Below the pieces are notes generated by a model. The model searched no databases and was not told the DNA's origin. It saw only the letters and a program-made list of their open reading frames with translations. From Chloroflexi bacterium HGW-Chloroflexi-6 (GTDB lineage Bacteria > Chloroflexota > Anaerolineae > Anaerolineales > Villigracilaceae), in NCBI GenBank assembly GCA_002840685.1, contig PHBU01000001.1:451676-515675 (forward strand): 64,000 nt of DNA, read 5' to 3'. Of this stretch, positions 48,458-56,958 are shown one piece after another. A program made the position numbers and the translations under genes. Position 1 is the stretch's first letter. Each line of letters begins with the position of its first letter.

Positions 48458-49795
48458 ATGAAATATCATATTTGGACTGAAGGTTGTCAGATGAACGTTG
48501 CCGATTCCCAGCGGGTGGGCTCGGCGCTCGAGCATTTGGGCTACAACAACACCCTTGCGATAGAAGAAGCCGACGTTATCGTTTTAAATACCTGCGTGGT
48601 ACGCCAATCTGCCGAAGATAAAGCTTACGGACGCCTGACTTCCTTGCAACCGCTTAAAAAGAAAAACCCGAACCTGGTCATCAACCTGATGGGCTGCATG
48701 GTCGGCGTGCGCGGCGCAGAAAAACTAAAGGCCAAGCTGCCGTTTGTGGACGTTTTCTCCCCGCCGTCTGACCCCGGCCCGCTGATCTCTTTCCTGACCC
48801 AGGGCGAGGTCCGCTCGATGGAAGATGCCGAAACCACCCGCCGCTTTTTGGCAATGGACGATGAACTGATCCTACCCGTTCACGAGCGCGGGACTCTCAT
48901 CTCGGCCCATGTCCCGGTGGTCTACGGCTGTTCGCATGCCTGCACCTACTGCATTATCCCCTATCGCCGCGGAATCGAACGCTCGCGCCCGGTCGGCGAT
49001 ATCGTGGCTGAAGTCCGATCGCTGGCGGCGCAGGGAGTCAAAGAAATCACCCTGCTCGGACAGATCGTTGACCGCTACGGCAAAGACATCCCCGACGGGC
49101 CAACCCTGGCCGGGTTGTTGCGCATTATCAACGAAGTCGACGGCATCGAGCGCATCCGCTTCCTGACCTCGCATCCCAACTATTTTGGCGAAGACCTGAT
49201 GGAAGCGGTTGCTGAACTGCCCAAGGCGATGCCGCACATCGAAGTGCCGATCCAGGCGGGCGACGATACCGTTCTTGAAAACATGAAACGCGGCTATACC
49301 CAGGCCGATTACTACCGCCTGGTTGAGAAAATCCGCGAGAAAATCCCCGGCTGCTCGATCGCAACGGATATCATCGTCGGCTTCCCCGGCGAAACCGACG
49401 AGCAGTTCATGCAAACCTACAAGACTCTCTCCGATCTGCGGCTGGATGTGGCCCACCTGGCACGTTACTCGCCGCGAGAGGGAACCGTTTCGTCACGGCG
49501 CATGCCCGACGATGTAAGCGCCGAAGAGAAGATGCGCCGCTTCCGTATGTTGGAAGAGTTGCAGGAACAGATTTTGGGCGAAATTAACGCCAAATACCTG
49601 GGTGGAACCGTCGAGGTTTTATTCGAGGAAAAGGTCAAAGGCCGCTGGAAAGGCCGTACACCGACCAACAAGCTGGTCTTTGTCGAAAGCGAAGAAAATC
49701 TGCGCGGCAAAATCATCCCAGTCAGTGTTACCTGGACCGGGCCCTGGTCGATGCAGGGAGCGCTGATCAGGCAGCCGGTTGTGGTTGCGCTATAA
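48458..49795 (+). CDS. miaB: tRNA-2-methylthio-N6-dimethylallyladenosine synthase
   Basis: Radical-SAM methylthiotransferase of 445 residues. The N-terminal UPF0004 domain holds the three auxiliary-cluster cysteines (TEGCQMN, NTCVVR, LMGCMVG). The radical-SAM CxxxCxxC is CSHACTYC, and a TRAM domain forms the C terminus. It adds the 2-methylthio group to i6A37 of tRNAs. MiaB is favoured over MtaB or RimO by the YHIWTEGCQMNVADS start and GRTPTNKLVFVE end. It has its own promoter and a shared terminator. Confidence 0.93.
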   Translation: MKYHIWTEGCQMNVADSQRVGSALEHLGYNNTLAIEEADVIVLNTCVVRQSAEDKAYGRLTSLQPLKKKNPNLVINLMGCMVGVRGAEKLKAKLPFVDVFSPPSDPGPLISFLTQGEVRSMEDAETTRRFLAMDDELILPVHERGTLISAHVPVVYGCSHACTYCIIPYRRGIERSRPVGDIVAEVRSLAAQGVKEITLLGQIVDRYGKDIPDGPTLAGLLRIINEVDGIERIRFLTSHPNYFGEDLMEAVAELPKAMPHIEVPIQAGDDTVLENMKRGYTQADYYRLVEKIREKIPGCSIATDIIVGFPGETDEQFMQTYKTLSDLRLDVAHLARYSPREGTVSSRRMPDDVSAEEKMRRFRMLEELQEQILGEINAKYLGGTVEVLFEEKVKGRWKGRTPTNKLVFVESEENLRGKIIPVSVTWTGPWSMQGALIRQPVVVAL

Positions 49796-49800
49796 AAAGC

Positions 49801-49837
49801 AAAAAGTGGAAAGTAGCTCTGCTACCTTCCACTTTTT
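49801..49837. terminator. AAAGTGGAAAGTAG hairpin, shared terminator of miaB and panC
   Basis: AAAAAGTGGAAAGTAGC (49801-49817) pairs with 49821-49837 with a single mismatch; the TTTTTATT tail and the A-rich lead serve both strands. Confidence 0.85.
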
Positions 49838-49852
49838 ATTACATCGAAAAAA

Positions 49853-50701
49853 TTACTCGCCGATCACAAAATTATCGATCAGGCGGGTTTTTCCAAGATA
49901 AACTGCCATCGAGAGCAGGGCTTTGCCGCTTACGGTTCGTAATTCTTCGAGCGAGTCATAATCGGCGCAAGAAATATATTGCATTTTGGCAAGCGGTTCG
50001 GCCAAAATGATTTCGCTCATCGCCTGGCGCAGCTTGTCCGCATCGCGCTCCCCGGCCTGGTGGGCAGCTTTTGCCGCGCTCAGGGCCCGGAACAAAACTG
50101 TCGCGGCCTGGCGTTCTTGCGGGTTAAGATAAGTGTTGCGGCTCGACATGGCCAGCCCGTCGGCCTCGCGCAGGGTCGGACAGATGGTGATCTCGATCGG
50201 GAAATCCAGATCGCGGGTCATGCGCCGGATAACGGCCGCCTGTTGGGCATCTTTTTGACCGAAATAGGCTTTCTGGGGCTGGAAAGCATTGAAGAGTTTG
50301 GCGACGACCGTCGTCACCCCGCGGAAATGACCGGGACGCATGGCCCCTTCCAATGGCGAGGTCAGCCCTTCGACCTCCACCCAGGTTTGAAATCCGGGGG
50401 GGTAAACGATCTCTGGAGTGGGCATCCAGACCAGGTCTGCGCCGGCAGCTTCGAGCAGTTTCAAATCCCCTTCGATGTTGCGCGGGTATTTGTTCAGGTC
50501 TTCATTCGGACCAAACTGGGTCGGGTTGACAAAAATACTGACCCCAACGCTGGCACATTCAACACGGGCCCGCTCAACCAGTGAAATGTGCCCCTTGTGC
50601 AGGTAGCCCATGGTGGGAACCAGGCCAAGCGGGTTGTCAAGCAGGCTGCGGGCCTGACGCAGTTCTTCGAGGGTGGTGGCAATGATCATCGATTCAGACA
50701 T
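49853..50701 (-). CDS. panC: Pantoate-beta-alanine ligase
   Basis: Cytosolic enzyme of 282 residues that makes pantothenate from pantoate, beta-alanine and ATP. It has the nucleotidyl-transferase start LVPTMGYLHKGHISLVERA (HxGH), VSIFVNPTQFGPNEDLNKYPR, the FGQKDAQQAAVIRRM motif, and the KMSK-like SSRNTYL. It starts 3 bp after the penicillin-binding-protein stop, so the two are co-transcribed. panB and panD are not in the window; coaBC for the next steps is 4 kb away. Confidence 0.96.
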   Translation of the reverse strand: MSESMIIATTLEELRQARSLLDNPLGLVPTMGYLHKGHISLVERARVECASVGVSIFVNPTQFGPNEDLNKYPRNIEGDLKLLEAAGADLVWMPTPEIVYPPGFQTWVEVEGLTSPLEGAMRPGHFRGVTTVVAKLFNAFQPQKAYFGQKDAQQAAVIRRMTRDLDFPIEITICPTLREADGLAMSSRNTYLNPQERQAATVLFRALSAAKAAHQAGERDADKLRQAMSEIILAEPLAKMQYISCADYDSLEELRTVSGKALLSMAVYLGKTRLIDNFVIGE

Positions 50702-50704
50702 AGT

Positions 50705-53700
50705 TTAGGGTGTCGGGGTTTCACTCGGCACGGGGGTGTCGGTCGGCACAGGCGTGTCAGTGGGCGGAACAGGTGTTTCTGATGGCAAAGCTGTTTCCGT
50801 TGGCAGCGGTGTGGAAGTATAGGTTGGTTCAGGGGTGACCGTTGGCTCAGGAATATCGATCTCAAGGTGAACGATCTCTTCAGCATAGCCACCGTTGTTG
50901 TTTTCCATACGCAGGCGCAGGGTAACCCTATCTTCTTTTAATTTATCAACTTTCCATCGATAAACAACTTCAGTCTGACGAATTTCGTTGTTGCTTTCGA
51001 AAAGTACTTCCCATTCCTGCGGATCGTTGCCATAGCCAAACTCGATACGGAACAACTTAAAATCATCACCCATGGCAACGATTTTAATATCAAGATCTTC
51101 TTGTGTGATGATATCACCATCGCGCAGGCCCAAAAATTGCAGGGTCGGACGCGGATCGCCGTCCTTGCATTCGCCGTCGGGAACAAAGAAAATTGGTGAT
51201 TCAAACCCAATCGATTCGGCCCAGGCCTGGCCTTGCGCTTCACGGCGCACCCAGCGGCGGGCAAACATGTCGGTCACATTCAAAACCAGGCGTTCGTCAA
51301 CATATTTGTCACAGGCCTGGTTGGCGCGCTGGCCCGTCCAGGTGTCGATAATTTCTTCTTTCCACAAATCATCTTTACTCGGAAAGGGCGGCTGGTCAAC
51401 GGCAAACATCTCGGAGCGTTGCTGCGGGCAGTATTTGGATGGTTCAGAACCGGATATGGCACAGATAACCTTGTCCACGATGCCTGGCGGGCGCGTGAAG
51501 GAGGCCGGGTTGCCTCCCGTTATCTGCGGTATCGCTGCCTGCATGAACTGTGACCAGATCGGCGCAGCCCCGCTCAGACCGGTGGTATTTTGCATCGGGG
51601 TGTAATCGGCATTGCCAACCCAAACGCCCACGGCCAGGTCAGGCGTAAAACCCATCGTCCAGTTGTCGCGGAAATCGTTGGTGGTGCCGGTCTTGGCCGC
51701 AGCCGGGAAAGGCAAATTCAGAAGAGAGTTGCGTCCAAACATCGGCGCGCGGGCTTCGTTGTCCGAAAGGATCGAGGCCATCAAATAAGCGTGTTCAGCG
51801 CGGATGGCCTGTTGGCCGGCCGGCGGCTGATATTCGTAAACAACGGTACCCTGAAAATCAGTAATCTTGAGAATCGCTACCGGCGGAATGCGCTTGCCGT
51901 TATTGGCGATCACGGCAAAAGCGCCGGTCATTTCCAGCACTGAGACTTCGCCGCCACCCAGGGTCAACGCCAACCCGTAATCGTTACGGGTAAAGCTGGT
52001 GATGCCCAGGCGTTGGGCCATGCCGATCAGTCCGTCGGCGTAATCGGTGGCGGGATCGTCAAAGACTCCAACAAAAGCCAGGGCCTTGACGGCCGGAACG
52101 TTGTACGAATTTGCCAGTGCCGTGCGCACCGTAACCGGGCCGTGAAATTTGCCGTCATAGTTGTTCGGCACATACAATTCACCGGGGTCGTCGGGGCGGC
52201 CGGAAGGGGTGAAATAAGACGGCACATCCCAGATCAGGGTTGAGGGTGTCCAGCCTTTTTCGAAGGCGGCCAGGTAAGTCAGCGGTTTGATCGACGAACC
52301 CGGCTGGCGAGTCTGGGTGGTTGCCATGTTGACCTGGCCATCGATATCAGCATTGTAGAAATCTGCCGAACCGACCATCGCCAGAATTTCACCCGTCGAG
52401 GGACGAATGGCAACCAGCGCGCCATTTGTGGCGCGTTTATCGACCAGGGTAGCCACCTGCTCGGTAACGATGCGTTGGGCAGTCTCCTGCAGTTGCGAGT
52501 CGAGGCTGGTATAGACAGTGAAACCTTCCCGATAAAGAACCTGCGCGCCAAACTGGGCTTCCAATTGCTCGCGCACAAACTGCACCCAATGCGGATATCG
52601 CATGGTGACATCGGGACGTGGAAAATTGTAGGCTTTAATCTCTTCAGAAGCGGCCAATGCTTCTTGAACACCGACACAGATCGGGTCCGGGCTGTTGCTG
52701 ACGGTGATACAGCCGGTTTCCTGGCTGAGGGTATACATCAGAACAAGTACATCCTGATGGCGCGTCAGGGTCGTTTCGCGATTGGTGTGAATATCGTAAA
52801 TGGCAGGCGATTGGGGCAGCCCAGCCAAAAAGGAGGCCTGCGCCAGGGTCAATTTATCGGCCGTGGTGCTGAAATAGGTTTCCGCAGCAGCTTCGATGCC
52901 ATAAGACAGGTTGCCGTAATTGTTTTCGTTCAGGTAAAGTTCGAGAATCTCGTTTTTCGAGTAGACGCGGTTGATCTCAGCGGCCAGAATCACTTCACGG
53001 ATCTTGCGGCTGTAGGATTGATCGAAACGCTCCTCCGGGCTGAGCAACAAAGCGCGCGCCAGCTGCTGGGGAATGGTCGAAGCGCCCGACTCGATCTCGC
53101 CGGAAGTCAGGTTTTGCCACAGAGCGCGGACGATCGCCACCAGATCGAAACCGGGGTGGTTATAAAATTCCTTGTCTTCGGTGGCAATGGTGGCAGCCAA
53201 AACATAAGGGGAAATTTGCTCAAGCGGGATGTAGGTGCGGCGTCCGGCATTGGGGTCGAGAATTTCATAGAGGGGAACGCCGTTCCGGTCCAGGATGCGC
53301 GTGGTCTCGAACTGGGATGCATGCCCGCGCAGGTCATCGACAGCCGGCAGGGTGGAGGCGATCGAAGCGTAGGCCAGCAAACCAACCACAGCGGCGACCA
53401 ACCCCAAAAGGACCGCCACAAACAACGAAATGACGAACACGCGGGTCAGACAGCCCAGCCCGCGCCGGAAATCGAACGACTCACTCTGCGCTTCAGCAGC
53501 CGGCGGAGGCGGCGGGACCTGTCCGGGTGGGCGCTGGCGGACGGTGGGCTGCCAGGCTGCGGGCGTGACGCGGGTGGCATTCAGATCCACTTCATCGACT
53601 CGCTCTGGCAGGGGCCCCGGCTCGGGGTAAAGGGGCGGCGGCGAGGGGCGTTCGGAACGAGCCCCATTCGGCTGGATCGTGCCCGATTCACCGGGACCCA

Positions 53701-53767
53701 TGCGTCGGGTGGCAGCGAATCGATTGGGATCAAACTCAGGGGGCGATTTCTCTTCAGGGTCAGTCAT
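50705..53767 (-). CDS. Class A penicillin-binding protein (glycosyltransferase/transpeptidase)
   Basis: Protein of 1020 residues. A cytosolic Pro/Arg-rich tail of about 100 residues leads to one membrane helix (VFVISLFVAVLLGLVAAVVGLLA region). Next is the GT51 domain with the catalytic Glu in ATEDKEFYNHPG, then the transpeptidase with SxxK (PGSSIKPLTYL), SYN-type NSYN and KTGTTNDFRDNW. A C-terminal extension of about 250 residues ends in a Thr/Pro repeat (TDTPVP, SETPTP). It polymerises and crosslinks peptidoglycan, which bears on whether this lineage has a wall. Upstream gene maoC-like at 41 bp; panC follows. Confidence 0.94.
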   Translation of the reverse strand: MTDPEEKSPPEFDPNRFAATRRMGPGESGTIQPNGARSERPSPPPLYPEPGPLPERVDEVDLNATRVTPAAWQPTVRQRPPGQVPPPPPAAEAQSESFDFRRGLGCLTRVFVISLFVAVLLGLVAAVVGLLAYASIASTLPAVDDLRGHASQFETTRILDRNGVPLYEILDPNAGRRTYIPLEQISPYVLAATIATEDKEFYNHPGFDLVAIVRALWQNLTSGEIESGASTIPQQLARALLLSPEERFDQSYSRKIREVILAAEINRVYSKNEILELYLNENNYGNLSYGIEAAAETYFSTTADKLTLAQASFLAGLPQSPAIYDIHTNRETTLTRHQDVLVLMYTLSQETGCITVSNSPDPICVGVQEALAASEEIKAYNFPRPDVTMRYPHWVQFVREQLEAQFGAQVLYREGFTVYTSLDSQLQETAQRIVTEQVATLVDKRATNGALVAIRPSTGEILAMVGSADFYNADIDGQVNMATTQTRQPGSSIKPLTYLAAFEKGWTPSTLIWDVPSYFTPSGRPDDPGELYVPNNYDGKFHGPVTVRTALANSYNVPAVKALAFVGVFDDPATDYADGLIGMAQRLGITSFTRNDYGLALTLGGGEVSVLEMTGAFAVIANNGKRIPPVAILKITDFQGTVVYEYQPPAGQQAIRAEHAYLMASILSDNEARAPMFGRNSLLNLPFPAAAKTGTTNDFRDNWTMGFTPDLAVGVWVGNADYTPMQNTTGLSGAAPIWSQFMQAAIPQITGGNPASFTRPPGIVDKVICAISGSEPSKYCPQQRSEMFAVDQPPFPSKDDLWKEEIIDTWTGQRANQACDKYVDERLVLNVTDMFARRWVRREAQGQAWAESIGFESPIFFVPDGECKDGDPRPTLQFLGLRDGDIITQEDLDIKIVAMGDDFKLFRIEFGYGNDPQEWEVLFESNNEIRQTEVVYRWKVDKLKEDRVTLRLRMENNNGGYAEEIVHLEIDIPEPTVTPEPTYTSTPLPTETALPSETPVPPTDTPVPTDTPVPSETPTP

Positions 53768-53808
53768 ACTCTCTCGGCGTGGTGCGGAATGCGTTCCATA
53801 TCTTCTGC

Positions 53809-54255
53809 TTACTTAAATTTGACAAGCACCGTCCATGAACCTTTCATGGTGGTTTCTCCGTCCTGGTTATTGACGTGGGCCAGGATAGTGACCAGCCCGC
53901 CCCCCAGGCGCGGAAAGGCTTTGGTTTCGGCGACTTCCATATCGACGTGGATGGTGTCGCCAATAAAAACGGGTTTTACAAATTTCCACTCGCCAACTTC
54001 GCGGAAGGCAATTACATTCGCACCCAGGATACCGGTTTGCACGGCCAGGCCGGAGGCGATCGAAAGCCCAAGCAGGCCATGCGCTATCCGCCGGCCAAAG
54101 GGGGTGGCTTTGGCAAATTCGGCGTCGGTGTGGATCTGGTTGAAATCGCCTGAGAGCCCGGCAAAAGCGGACACTTCGTGCTCGGTAATAGTGCGTCCGG
54201 CGGATGTATATTTCAGACCAGGCTGGAAATCTTCAAAAAATAATGCGCTCATCAT
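53809..54255 (-). CDS. MaoC-like (R)-specific enoyl-CoA hydratase/dehydratase
   Basis: Hot-dog-fold protein of 148 residues. The hydratase motif has the catalytic Asp and His in DFNQIHTDAEFAKATPFGRRIAHG, followed by LASGLAV and a GDTIHVDMEV strand. It hydrates trans-2-enoyl-CoA to (R)-3-hydroxyacyl-CoA or acts on a related thioester. Two consecutive ATGs exist at 54255 and 54252. First gene of the operon with the PBP and panC, though no functional link is obvious. Confidence 0.9.
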   Translation of the reverse strand: MMSALFFEDFQPGLKYTSAGRTITEHEVSAFAGLSGDFNQIHTDAEFAKATPFGRRIAHGLLGLSIASGLAVQTGILGANVIAFREVGEWKFVKPVFIGDTIHVDMEVAETKAFPRLGGGLVTILAHVNNQDGETTMKGSWTVLVKFK

Positions 54256-54513
54256 TTCTCTCCATCGTTTTATTTATTATAAACGCTTCGGAGGGGGGCA
54301 AAGTTCCGTTCTTGCGATGAATTGCCACCGAACAATTTTAAAACAACCCATATAGAACATACCACTGGTTGTGTTTGCTAAGAAATTATTGGATAATATT
54401 GATGGCGTTTTGATTCAGCCAAGGAAAACAAACGGGTTGTTTGCCCCCTTGGCCACAAGACTCAGTGAAAAATGTTACCTGCAAAACATGACGTAAGTTT
54501 TGCGGGGCGATGC

Positions 54514-54735
54514 TATAATCTCTAACGCAACTCCAGCCCTATCAATGGCGCTTATGGGCATCACAGCCCCAGAAGTGATGTGACGTACCCGGCGAGGCCG
54601 CGGACGAAAAATCAGTGAAGTTTGACAGGATACAGGCTCCCGAAATCTCCCGTGAAGCGCAGGAGATATTTTCCCGGAGTCCAAAATCTCCCGGTTTTGG
54701 ACTGATTCAAAAGTCTGAAGACTTTTGAATCATCG
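54514..54735 (+). ncRNA. Uncharacterised structured leader RNA before the cDPGS-like gene
   Basis: TATAAT at 54514-54519 predicts a start near 54526, giving a leader of about 270 nt. Visible stems: GCCC(T)AT/ATGGGC near 54536-54559; GCATCAC/GTGATGT near 54558-54580; CGGC-GAG-GCCG at 54590-54600; AATCTCC/GGAGATATT near 54644-54670; AGTCCAAAA (54679-54687)/TTTTGGACT (54695-54703); and GATTCAAAAGTC (54704-54715)/GACTTTTGAATC (54720-54731). Three tandem hairpins before a good ribosome-binding site suggest cis regulation. I could not match it to a known riboswitch class. Confidence 0.5.
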
Positions 54736-54797
54736 CCAACTTGTATTTCTTCAAACCCGCCGCTGAAAATTCATCTTTTCTGTTAAGGAGAAACTGC

Positions 54798-56120
54798 ATG
54801 TCCCCCATCAAAACCCTGATCATGGGAGCCGCCGGCCGCGACTTCCACAATTTCAACACCTTCTTCCGTGGGAACAAGGATTATGAAGTGGTTGCCTTTA
54901 CCGCGACCCAGATCCCCGACATCGACGACCGCCGCTACCCCGCCGCCCTGGCTGGCGATCTGTATCCGGCCGGCATCCCGATCCACCCCGAAGAAGAGCT
55001 GGCCGAGCTGATCAAAAAGCACGACGTTCAGCAGGTGATCTTTGCCTACTCAGACGTGCCGCACGAATACGTTATGCACAAGGCTTCGACCGTCAATGCT
55101 CTGGGCGCCGATTTCCGCCTGATGGGCAGCAAATATACCCAGGTCAAATCGACCAAGCCGGTCGTCTCGGTCTGCGCTGTTCGCACCGGGTCGGGCAAAA
55201 GCCAGACCACCCGCCGCGTTTCGCTGATTCTGCGCGAGATGGGCTACAAAGTGGCTGCCATCCGTCACCCCATGCCCTACGGCGATCTGGTCAAGCAGGA
55301 AGTTCAGCGCTTTGCCACCTATGCCGATCTCGACAAGCACGAATGCACCATTGAAGAGCGCGAAGAGTACGAACCCCACATCGACAACGGCGTGATCGTC
55401 TTCGCCGGTGTCGATTACGAGAAAATTTTGCGCGCAGCTGAAAAAGAAGTTGACATCATCCTGTGGGACGGCGGCAACAACGACTTCCCCTTCTACGTTT
55501 CAGATCTGCAGATCGTCGTCGCTGACCCGCACCGCCCCGGCCATGAGAGCACCTACCACCCCGGCGAAACCAACGTCCGCGCGGCAGATGTCTTCGTGAT
55601 CAACAAAGTCGACACCGCCGATGCCGAGAACGTCATCAAGGTTCGCGAAGCCCTGCGCAAGATGAATCCGACCGCCATCATGATCGAAGGCGCTTCCCCG
55701 CTCTTCGTCGATGACCCCGAATCGATCCGCGGCAAACGCGTCTTGGTCGTCGAAGACGGCCCGACCCTGACCCACGGCGAAATGGCCTACGGCGCCGGTT
55801 ATGTGGCCGCCCGCCGCTTCGGCGCCAAAGAAATCGTCGATCCGCGCCCGTTTGCGGTCAAATCCATCGCCGCGACCTATGTCAAGTACCCCAAAACCGG
55901 CCCGATCCTGCCGGCCATGGGCTATGGCGACGCCCAGATGCGCGACCTGGAAGCCACCATCGCCGCCGCCGATGTCGATATGGTCATCATCGGCACCCCG
56001 ATCGACCTGACCCGCGTCATCAAGATCAACAAGCCTTCCCAGCGCGTGCGCTATGAACTGCAAGAGATCGGCCAACCGACCCTGCAAGACCTGCTGATGA
56101 AGAAGTTCGGCAAGAAATAA
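54798..56120 (+). CDS. Cyclic 2,3-diphosphoglycerate synthetase-like P-loop protein
   Basis: Protein of 440 residues. It starts with a Rossmann-like half (KTLIMGAAGRDFHNFNTFF, FAYSDVPHEYV) and continues with a P-loop half (SVCAVRTGSGKSQTTR). Then come DIILWDGGNNDFPF and an NKVD-type motif (VFVINKVDTADAENV), in the manner of SIMIBI GTPases. Similar proteins are annotated as cyclic 2,3-diphosphoglycerate synthetase after the methanogen enzyme, but that product is a thermoprotectant unknown here, so the assignment is by family only. AAGGAGA precedes the ATG. A long structured leader lies upstream and a palindromic repeat follows. Confidence 0.85.
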   Translation: MSPIKTLIMGAAGRDFHNFNTFFRGNKDYEVVAFTATQIPDIDDRRYPAALAGDLYPAGIPIHPEEELAELIKKHDVQQVIFAYSDVPHEYVMHKASTVNALGADFRLMGSKYTQVKSTKPVVSVCAVRTGSGKSQTTRRVSLILREMGYKVAAIRHPMPYGDLVKQEVQRFATYADLDKHECTIEEREEYEPHIDNGVIVFAGVDYEKILRAAEKEVDIILWDGGNNDFPFYVSDLQIVVADPHRPGHESTYHPGETNVRAADVFVINKVDTADAENVIKVREALRKMNPTAIMIEGASPLFVDDPESIRGKRVLVVEDGPTLTHGEMAYGAGYVAARRFGAKEIVDPRPFAVKSIAATYVKYPKTGPILPAMGYGDAQMRDLEATIAAADVDMVIIGTPIDLTRVIKINKPSQRVRYELQEIGQPTLQDLLMKKFGKK

Positions 56121-56131
56121 CCCGTTTTCTC

Positions 56132-56160
56132 GTAAGGGCGTAGCAATGCTGCGCCCTTAC
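56132..56160. repeat. GTAGGGGC-type palindrome (GTAAGGGCG variant)
   Basis: GTAAGGGCGTAGCA and ATGCTGCGCCCTTAC form a near-perfect palindrome after the cDPGS-like gene. It may end that transcript, though no T-run follows. Confidence 0.75.
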
Positions 56161-56250
56161 ACATCCTAAACAAAATTTCTGTGTTATCAGAATTGGGGAC
56201 GGGTTGCCGTCTCCAATTTTTTTATCTGAACAAGGAGATATATCCACACT

Positions 56251-56820
56251 ATGACCACTCTCGCCCCGACCCTTACCACCCGCTTGCTGCCCGCTGTTGA
56301 CCAGAAGATCCGCGACCTTTTACTGATTAGCGCTGGCGCGCTGCTGGTGGCCCTGCTTGCCCAGGTGCGGATTCCGCTGCCCTTCACCCCCGTCCCGCTT
56401 ACAGGGCAGACTTTCGCCGTTCTGCTGGTGGGCGCGGCCCTCGGCTCACGGCGCGGCGCGGCCTCGCTCTCGCTCTACAGCCTTGTCGGCGCATTGGGCC
56501 TGCCCGTATTCGCCGGCGGAGCCGCTGGCACAGCCTACGCCTTCGGCCCAACCGGTGGCTACCTGCTCGGATTCATCGTCGCGGCCTATGTGACCGGCCT
56601 GCTGGCCGAGCGCGGTCTGGAGCGCAGCATCAGCACCTCGATCGTGCCCTTCCTGGCCGGGACGCTGATCATCTACATCCTGGGCGCTGGCTGGCTGTCC
56701 GTGCAATTCGGCCTGGAAAAAGCCCTGACCCTGGGAGTGCTGCCTTTTCTCGTGGGCGATGCCATTAAACTGGCTCTGGCCGCGATCGCCCTGCCTGCCG
56801 CCTGGAAATTGGCAAAGTAA
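56251..56820 (+). CDS. bioY: Biotin transporter BioY
   Basis: Membrane protein of 189 residues with six helices and the BioY marks PFTPVPLTGQTFAVLL, GAALGSRRGAASL, and GPTGGYLLGFIVAAYV. It is the substrate-binding S component of the biotin ECF transporter and can work alone or with a shared EcfA/T module. No EcfA/T for it adjoins; the CbiQ/CbiO genes here are dedicated to the metal importer by context. AAGGAGA lies upstream and a terminator directly downstream. It would feed biotin to the carboxylase encoded at 22.9-28.6 kb. Confidence 0.95.
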   Translation: MTTLAPTLTTRLLPAVDQKIRDLLLISAGALLVALLAQVRIPLPFTPVPLTGQTFAVLLVGAALGSRRGAASLSLYSLVGALGLPVFAGGAAGTAYAFGPTGGYLLGFIVAAYVTGLLAERGLERSISTSIVPFLAGTLIIYILGAGWLSVQFGLEKALTLGVLPFLVGDAIKLALAAIALPAAWKLAK

Positions 56821-56835
56821 TCCTTTTATCATCTC

Positions 56836-56868
56836 AAAACGGCCTCATCGCGCGATGAGGCCGTTTTT
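56836..56868 (+). terminator. Terminator after bioY
   Basis: AAAACGGCCTCATCG (56836-56850) pairs with 56853-56867 and ends in TTTTTGTTT. Confidence 0.92.
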
Positions 56869-56958
56869 GTTTCGATACAACAATCAAAATCACTGTTATT
56901 TTGCTTATAATCATCATAGACGTATTCATCGTCTGAAAATACAGGATGAAACCACGCC

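Noticed and set aside
52475..54355. Open frame of about 626 codons opposite the penicillin-binding protein
   Set aside because: Antisense shadow of a recognised gene; composition is unnatural and no start signals are present.
54644..54670. Possible cobalamin riboswitch box (AGCGCAGGAGA)
   Set aside because: The match to the B12 box is partial and the other conserved elements of the aptamer are absent upstream.
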